Of a DNA stretch of 64,000 bases, positions 59,201 through 64,000 are shown piece by piece. The DNA is from Marthasterias glacialis. Lineage: Eukaryota > Echinodermata > Asteroidea > Forcipulatida > Asteriidae. The notes below the pieces were generated by a model, which saw only the letters and a list, made by a program, of their open reading frames with translations, made no database searches and had not been told where the DNA came from. The stretch's first letter is position 1. Every line of letters starts with the position of its first letter. Made by a program: the position numbers and the translations under genes. Location: assembly GCA_911728455.2 (NCBI GenBank), contig OU452233.1:8971505-9035504 (forward strand), given 5' to 3'.

Positions 59201-62106
59201 TCACTCAAAATAAACGTCCACTAATGGACTAGCAATATTTACTTCAAACCGAAGCCATCTAACTCAACCCTACCGTCTACAAATCAGACATGAGACATAC
59301 GGATTCTCTTAGAATCAACCAATTGCAACTGATGAGTGCCCGTACTCGAGGCATGAAAACATGTTATTGCTACTCGAGGATCTGTAAAAACATCCTCAGT
59401 CTCACTACCTCCAGTTAAAATCATTGACTCAGTTTGTCATACTAGTTCCTTTGGTCATTTTATGTTTGTAACAGGTACGAGTGCAGCTAGCGCACTCTGT
59501 GCCGATACATAATAAATTTACAAGTTTACGCTGGAGTTTTTCTTGTAAATATAAAGATTGTTTTATTTCTTATCCCGACTACTACGAAGGGAGGGCGATT
59601 AAACGCTGTATAAAACTATAAACTGAGATAAAATTGTACTAGTTCTCAGTTTAAAATAAAATATAATTAAAAATAACACCTGACGGTTCTCGACAATTAA
59701 AAAGAAAGAAATACAAGTTTACTTAATACAATGAAAATGCAATATTGGAACGGATAAATGAATGGCCTATCTGTAATGGCTGGACTTTGATGAACGAAGA
59801 AACGATGGCCTGAAGATTCTATGATGAGAAGTTGAATTGAAGAAATAGTGACGTTGAAGGTGATGGGGGGACTGGAAGCGGTGCGGGAACAGTTCCTTGT
59901 CCTTGATCAGGGGGACAGGATACTGTTTCCGTTACAAAATAATTATGCAGATGATGTTATGAAGAATCACGCTGTCCTGCTGGCTCTCTTTTGCTTGAAT
60001 CCGCCTAGAGCAGGACAGGGGATGAACATATAAATTAATATGGTGTTTCCCAAAAATGGGGTGGCGCAATCCAACGCAGATATCCGACAGAGGCAAAGTG
60101 TACAAACTGAAGAAACTTGGAGGGTTAATTCTCACAACTTTCCTCTGTCGGAGTCCAGTGGCCAAGTTTAAATTAATGCTATGCCATTCAGATACAAATA
60201 AAATAATACTAGAACTTAAGACTTATAAAACAAAACTAGAAATTATAATCCTTTAAAATGAAAGGCACTATTAAATCAACGAAAGTTATGCACTAAACCA
60301 TTAAATCAACGAAAGTTACTATACAAAAGCTATTCTTTACTCCTTGTAAAGTGCATAAAGGAACCAGTATTATTTGAAACAAAGTTATTTCTAGCAACTA
60401 AAAAGGTTGAGACAAACAAATCAATCAATCAGCAAGACCTCTAAAAAAAAAAGTCTGGGTTCCTGGTTGAATCAAAGACTTTTGTAGACTAATATATTAC
60501 TTATAAAGAATGCCAAAGTGTAACCTTCAGTTGTCAAGACTCTAGACTGCAGTTAGCCATAAATCTATCATGGGGGTGATGCAACCATGATTTAAATAAT
60601 GCAGTGCATCTCAAAGAGTGCACATGTGAAATAGAAGCAATGAAATAGAAGAATATTGTATCTATCCTCAAAATACAATTATTGATGTAGATATTCGATA
60701 CACATAAAATAAATGAAGTTCAAAGCAAAATAATATCGATACAAAATGTAACTCACATTTTGTAATTAATCAAAAGTTAAAAGAGCATGTAAAACAACAA
60801 GTCAACAATTATCAAATCAAAATCAGAGCAAACTAAAATAGAACTTTGTTCTAGAACCTCAATATAAGACCTAAAACACTATCCTCACACAATAGAAATA
60901 TGCAGTGATTGTTCAAATTAAATATAAAGTGACAATTGGTCTAAATTCGGAAACTTAAAAGAGTAACTTTTAAGCCTAGGAATAATACAAGTAAGATAAA
61001 AGTAAAATCAAACTCACCTAGAGCAGGACAGGGGATGAACATATAAATTAATATGGTGTTTCCTAAAGATGGGGTGGCGCAATCCAACGCAGATAACCGA
61101 CAGAGGCAAAGTGTACAAACTGAAGAAACTTGGAGGGTTAATTCTCACAACTTTCCTCTGTCGGAGTCCAGTGGCCAAGTGTCCAAACACTTTCTTGGGC
61201 ATGGTCACTGACCTCTGGACAACCCTTCCTCAACGCGCCGTGATTGGTTGCACAGCTTGCTACCAATCACCCACTCACCACACACCAGTCAACCACCCAC
61301 TCCTAGACTAGCCCTAGTCCGAGCGGGACATAGGTAAACTAGGAGTAAACAAAAAAATTGGGGGGCCTGCAATTTCATCCCATTACATATTCATACAAAA
61401 ATAACCTCCGTCAATATGACAACAACTATGAATATAATACCCGGACATGGACCTCACCCATAAAACATGAAAAAAAACATCGATGCGGTTTTATGATTTT
61501 CAAGTCAACAGTTTTGGAGTGTCACTGGATTGGACAGCGCCATCATTTATCAATCGTTTTTATATATAAATATACCATGTATACTGTCAAGTAATAAACC
61601 ACAAGGGAAACTGACCGGGTATATTGAATTAAATATTTGAGAGAACAAAGAAACATTTACGAGAACGGGACTTGAACCTGCGACCTCAGGATGAACGTGC
61701 TGGTGCCCTACCAATTGAGATATCCAGCCCTATGATAGCGATCTCCCTATTTTGTAACTATCTTTGTTTGGGATGTCAGTCATTAGCCATTCAACCTGAA
61801 ACTACGGTGTAGACAGGGATCACACCCAGAGTCTACCATACAACCTTAGAAGTGGCAGGACCTTAAGGGGATGCGACTTTATTTCAAATACCAATCAATA
61901 AATCACAAGGGAAACTCACCAGTGAAATTTATTTCAAATTTTTGGGTGAACAGGTGAACATTGATATATTTTGATGTACCGTCGAAATTGAAACTAACAT
62001 TGGCTTTCTGTTTTTCTTCAAGAATGTTTTCACGGACTCACAACCTCTTAGTCGAGCGGTCATCCAGAAGTTAAGGACCCAGTGCAATGAGAACGAGACA
62101 AAATAG
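47264..62106 (+). CDS. GRTP1: TBC-domain Rab GTPase-activating protein, GRTP1-like
   Basis: Seven exons: 47264-47319, 51512-51666, 53676-53834, 55192-55413, 56028-56200, 56851-57036 and 62023-62106 (stop TAG). Total 1035 nt, 344 aa, phases consistent. The start has a strong context (A at -3, G at +4). Residues about 20-70 hold DAYGFRRPDDFDYDTYEQF; the TBC domain follows (KRYIRKGISNEYRGLVW). Catalytic fingers are intact: IKTDLHR with Arg127 and DGYCQG with Gln165. Later blocks GLKTDQEVLGELVKQKLPAV, WFICLFLDVLPIE and RIWDCLFYEGSKI match GRTP1 (TBC1D6) closely. Family role: stimulates GTP hydrolysis by Rab proteins in vesicle traffic; the specific Rab is unknown. The donor of exon 4 (GTTCGT) is weak. 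Introns contain a minisatellite, other tandem repeats and a Penelope-like fragment. Confidence 0.95.
47320..51511 (+). other. GRTP1-like intron 1, mostly unassigned AT-rich sequence
   Basis: No other gene seen. Contents include a single-arm relative of the 23048 element at 49905-50060 and an inverted-repeat element at 50178-50467 (ends GAGCAAGTTTGATCAA and a complement-like CTTGATCGAACTTGCTC; internal GTTAAGACTAGTTGG pairs with CTAGTCCAACCAG). A direct AAAGACATGCATGTATTATA duplication lies at about 48890-48935. The remainder (48.0-49.9 kb) is AT-rich low complexity. Confidence 0.5.
51867..53400. repeat. 26 bp minisatellite with higher-order structure
   Basis: About 59 units built on GGTCTGTAGCCAAAGACACT plus AGGGAG. 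A variant unit TACTAGAGAGGGTCTTTAGC recurs at 51931, 52191, 52605 and 53019, spaced 260, 414 and 414 bp. Other variants (CAAATACACT, TAGTCAAAG, GACATT, GGGTGGG, a 24 bp CACTACGGGG unit) follow it in nearly the same order, so the array has a higher-order repeat of 16 units. It lies in GRTP1-like intron 2. Confidence 0.97.
54030..54610 (+). repeat. Interspersed repeat of about 590 bp, copy 2
   Basis: Copy of the element at 33000-33590 in the same orientation, in GRTP1-like intron 3. It contains CAATCGAGCCATGGTTCCG, TAACTGCCGATGTTTTGC and CTTGGCATTGTCAAGTCAGG. Confidence 0.75.
55499..55960. repeat. Imperfect tandem repeat, period about 120-130 bp, four copies
   Basis: GTCTGACCA(A/T)TCAA recurs at 55505, 55635 and 55755, and in decayed form near 55873. 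Each is followed by a TGACTAACA- or GAATAAAAG-type phrase, a GCCAGCCTG-type phrase, ATCATGTGGTGAA, and GTACACAGTCAACCCTC. It lies in GRTP1-like intron 4, about 70-530 bp before exon 5. Confidence 0.8.
56222..56660. repeat. Trinucleotide-rich (TGC)n region
   Basis: Impure GCT/TGC repeats occur through about 440 bp, starting 22 bp after exon 56028-56200. The stretch 56341-56400 (CAGAGTGGTTTATGGGTCTC, CTTGAGGTCCTGCCAATTGA) is an imperfect copy of the end of that exon, so exon 5's 3' end was duplicated into the intron. Confidence 0.75.
57180..57785 (-). mobile_element. tRNA-derived SINE family A fragments
   Basis: 57180-57330 is the alternative tail seen at 41720 (GACATTTATTAGGCACTTTG, CACTATTACTACCCC, CTCCTTTGGAGTATACAGCA). 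57410-57445 and 57685-57785 are heads with box B GGTTCGAATCCCGG and box A TGGCTGAGCAGTTTAG on the minus strand. Several insertions or one rearranged copy are possible. It lies in GRTP1-like intron 6. Confidence 0.7.
58040..59500 (+). pseudogene. Penelope-like retroelement, broken reverse transcriptase
   Basis: Three adjoining frames together follow a Penelope-type reverse transcriptase. 58062-58343 has VDVVSMYTNVCQNEAI (compare LDVxSLYTNIPxxE) and YLQKIGCAM. 58322-58816 has WWCYRDDMLDIYD (the palm YxDD-type motif as YRDD), INYLDLTIFKGKR and YTKPTETYQYLHRTSSHP. 58929-59213 has RIFPNPPFVALKKDKNIREK. A frameshift lies at about 58331, inside the GxAMG motif, and stops separate the third frame. 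The 5' end and any GIY-YIG endonuclease are not seen, so the copy is dead. It sits in GRTP1-like intron 6 in the same orientation. Confidence 0.85.
59325..59370 (+). ncRNA. Minimal hammerhead ribozyme-like motif of the Penelope-like element
   Basis: Every core position fits. Stem I is GCAA (59325-59328) with TTGC (59367-59370). The core CTGATGA lies at 59329-59335. Stem II is GTGCC / GGCAT around CGTACTCGA. GAAA lies at 59355-59358. Stem III is AAC-AT-GTT with the A15.1-U16.1 pair, and the cleavage position is A at 59366. Type I hammerheads with a very short stem III are known in Penelope-like elements, and this one lies about 110 bp after their last frame. Stem I is short (4 bp), so activity may need a dimer. 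Confidence 0.75.
60004..60167 (+). repeat. 164 bp direct repeat, left copy
   Basis: About 98% identical (3 differences seen) to 61017-61180. It starts CCTAGAGCAGGACAGGGG and ends GTGGCCAAGT. It contains the hairpin CCGACAGAGG / CCTCTGTCGG. Confidence 0.93.
61017..61180 (+). repeat. 164 bp direct repeat, right copy
   Basis: Right partner of 60004-60167; 849 bp of AT-rich, non-coding sequence separates them. It may be an LTR-like or pseudo-LTR pair of a non-autonomous retroelement, or a segmental duplication. No flanking target duplication was seen. Confidence 0.93.
61590..61870 (-). mobile_element. tRNA-derived SINE, family B (best copy)
   Basis: On the minus strand: GGGCTGGATATCTCAATTGG (box A), GGTCGCAGGTTCAAGTCCCG (box B), then an AT-rich stretch and the end GTCAGTTTCCCTTGTGGTTT. 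Upstream CCGTAGTTTCAGGTTGAATGG matches 39220-39240. A second end-like copy AATCACAAGGGAAACTCACC lies at about 61902. It stops about 150 bp before the last GRTP1-like exon. Confidence 0.8.
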
Positions 62107-63750
62107 CATCACTTTGAAAACTGCTCAAAGGCGTGTCATAACGTCACGCAAATGCGAAGCCAATTTTAGCTTCGGATGTGGAAATCGGCAACAAAAATAA
62201 GTCACAAAGGTTTAGTGCAGGGGCAAACAATTTTGAAGGTATGTGTTAGAATTTGCTTTTTGTTTGTTTTTGAGTCGAGCTTGAGCTGGCTTCCCAGGTC
62301 TATGGAGGAAATGCTACGAGAAGAAACACGGATTAATTCAACAAGCTACAAAAGTTAAAAAGGTTTTGTTGTTTTTTTCCGTTATAAATTTTTGGTTTGC
62401 CCTATTGTTTTAACCACATAGCTCTTCTTGCCCTTTGTGTGAAGTACCTGTGTTGTATCTCAAATCAGGACCAAATTTCATAGAGCTGCTTTAGCACAGA
62501 AAGTATGCTTACCAGAATAAAAGTTTGCTTACCAGAATAAAGTTACCGGCCAAACTATCATGTCACATGTACAATTTGTGACTGGTATCCTGCTCATTTC
62601 TGCTTAAGCTCTGTGAAATTGGGCTCAGCTGTCCGGAGCATATAAATACCAGGGCCCAATTTCATAGAGCTGCTCAAGCAGAGAATGTTGCTGAATAAGT
62701 TTAGAACTGCTAAGCAGAAATGAGCAGGATATCAGTCACATGTGAAATGGTATTTGGGCTGGTACAATGTTTTGGTAAGCAAAACTGTTTTGTGCTTAGG
62801 TACTTTTTGTGCTTAAGCATGTTAAGCAGCTCTATGGAATTTGGCACAGGGCTCCACATCTGCATGCAACCGTGTCAAAAACTACTAAAATTGTTATCCA
62901 GTACTAGAATTTCTCAAGAATTGGACTTTAAAGTTTAACCATTTGTTTACTGAAACTCATTGATTTAAAGTTGTAAAGTCGGTATTGTGTTTAATAAGCT
63001 CCCTGGGTTTTCATTAAGGAGTTGCATAAGTTGCTGGAATTTGTAAAAGTCTTCACCAGTTGTTTGGGGCTTTTTTTTCAATTTTTTTCCCCTTTCTTTT
63101 TATACAGCCACAGCCAAATAAAATCTGGATTAGTGGGGGGAAAAAAACCTGAGACTTAATCTTAAATTTCATGTACATAACTTTATGTGAGCCAATCATT
63201 TTCAAAAGACATTTTACCTTTTTGGTAATTGTAATATCGGGTGAAGAGTTAAGATGTTTTTGTGCAATGAATTCTAGGATCTGCAGACAGTGCCTCTATC
63301 GAAAAGGTAGTTGAACGAGTTGAACTTGTGTGTCGGGTACAATGACTTGCTTGGTTGTAGATGATTTATTACAAGGAAAATACAGGTAAGAAAAATAGTC
63401 GGTTCTAATATGGTTCATTTTATAAATTTGGGGTCTGTTTTTTATTGTTGTCCCTGTTACATCTGACACAAGATTTCATACATTTACAGCACACTCTTTG
63501 GTGCCTTCTACCTCCAAGAGTGATTATGTTAACGCAAAGTACATGCTGAACAAATCAAAACAGTTTGAAGTCAAATTTAAAGACATTTTCAGATTAAATT
63601 GCACACGTCAGGTGTAACAGGGACAGGAAAATGTCACACTTTGGACCCCAAATATATAGAATGACCCATATAGCGTTTTATCTACGGATGTTTCAAAGGG
63701 CTTTATTATGTTTAAGACAGGTAATGCTAAGTTTTTGAATTTTGAGACCC
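62107..63750. other. Sequence downstream of the GRTP1-like gene, no further gene seen
   Basis: Holds the 3' UTR of the GRTP1-like gene, whose end is not clear; AATAAA occurs near 62515 (inside a MITE) and 63115. Two GGGCCCAATTTCATAG MITEs lie at 62468-62626 (decayed ends) and 62650-62849, both recognisable by ATTTCATAGAGCTGCT at the left end. The rest is unassigned. Confidence 0.5.
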
Positions 63751-64000
63751 ACTTACATGTATATAGCACCATGGGATGGTTGCAAGGTAATGCGGCGCTA
63801 TCTGCAGCCAACCATGCCAGAAACACCGGGGCAAGCCCCTTCTCTTTGCGATAAGTGTACTGGGTTGTTTTTGCCTGCATTAACCCAACACACAGGACCT
63901 CTGACTTTATGTCCCATCCAAAGGATGAAGCGATTGTGGTCAAGTGTCGTGATAAGGGACTGGATCCCACACTCTGCTGGTCAGAAACACCAGAGCTTGA
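63751..64000 (-). mobile_element. tRNA-derived SINE, family A, cut by the window end
   Basis: Minus strand from 64000: TCAAGCTCTGGTGTTTCTGA, GTGTGGGATCCAGTCCC (box B), CCTTTGGATGGGACATAAAG, TGCAAATGC-like and AACCACCCAGTACACTTATC-like body, then CATGGTGCTATATACATG. The box A part lies beyond the window. Confidence 0.8.

Overview
This is a eukaryotic genomic window. It has long introns with GT/AG borders, small coding exons, several tRNA-derived SINE families, foldback and TIR elements, satellites and a Penelope-like retroelement. Everything points to a marine invertebrate animal. The mix of families and the gene content (a ciliary dynein assembly factor, LAMP-type lysosomal proteins) suggest an echinoderm, perhaps a sea star. 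That assignment is inference, not proven from the sequence.

Layout. (1) From 1 to about 28.1 kb, plus strand, there are three tandem LAMP/endolyn-type membrane protein genes. The first is cut by the left window edge (exons 562-4363). The second appears complete in 7 exons (9569-23913, 364 aa). The third is a two-exon mucin-type gene without the LAMP fold (27119-28089, 257 aa). All three end in one transmembrane helix, a short basic tail and a YGxL tyrosine sorting signal, so they probably act in lysosome or endosome membranes. (2) From 28.1 to 32.6 kb there is no gene: a degenerate telomere-like array, SINEs and TIR elements. (3) From 32.7 to 47.1 kb, minus strand, lies a complete 11-exon, 415 aa orthologue of DAW1 (ODA16/WDR69), the eight-blade WD40 adaptor for outer dynein arm transport into cilia. 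(4) 47089-47263 is a 175 bp gap between divergent start codons, presumably a shared bidirectional promoter. (5) From 47.3 to 62.1 kb, plus strand, lies a complete 7-exon, 344 aa TBC-domain RabGAP of the GRTP1 type. (6) 62.1-64 kb is downstream sequence with TIR elements and a truncated SINE.

The introns hold most of the unusual structure. DAW1 intron 1 carries two large near-perfect palindromic foldback elements, each with an exact 9 bp target duplication; one of them splits a SINE. GRTP1 intron 2 carries a 26 bp minisatellite with a higher-order 414 bp period. GRTP1 intron 6 carries a frameshifted Penelope-like reverse transcriptase, followed by a sequence that fits a complete minimal hammerhead ribozyme core.

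Gene models were assembled by eye from reading-frame continuity, splice sites and family similarity. For the three complete multi-exon models (LAMP-like 2, DAW1, GRTP1) and the two-exon mucin gene, all intron phases agree and the total coding length is a multiple of three.
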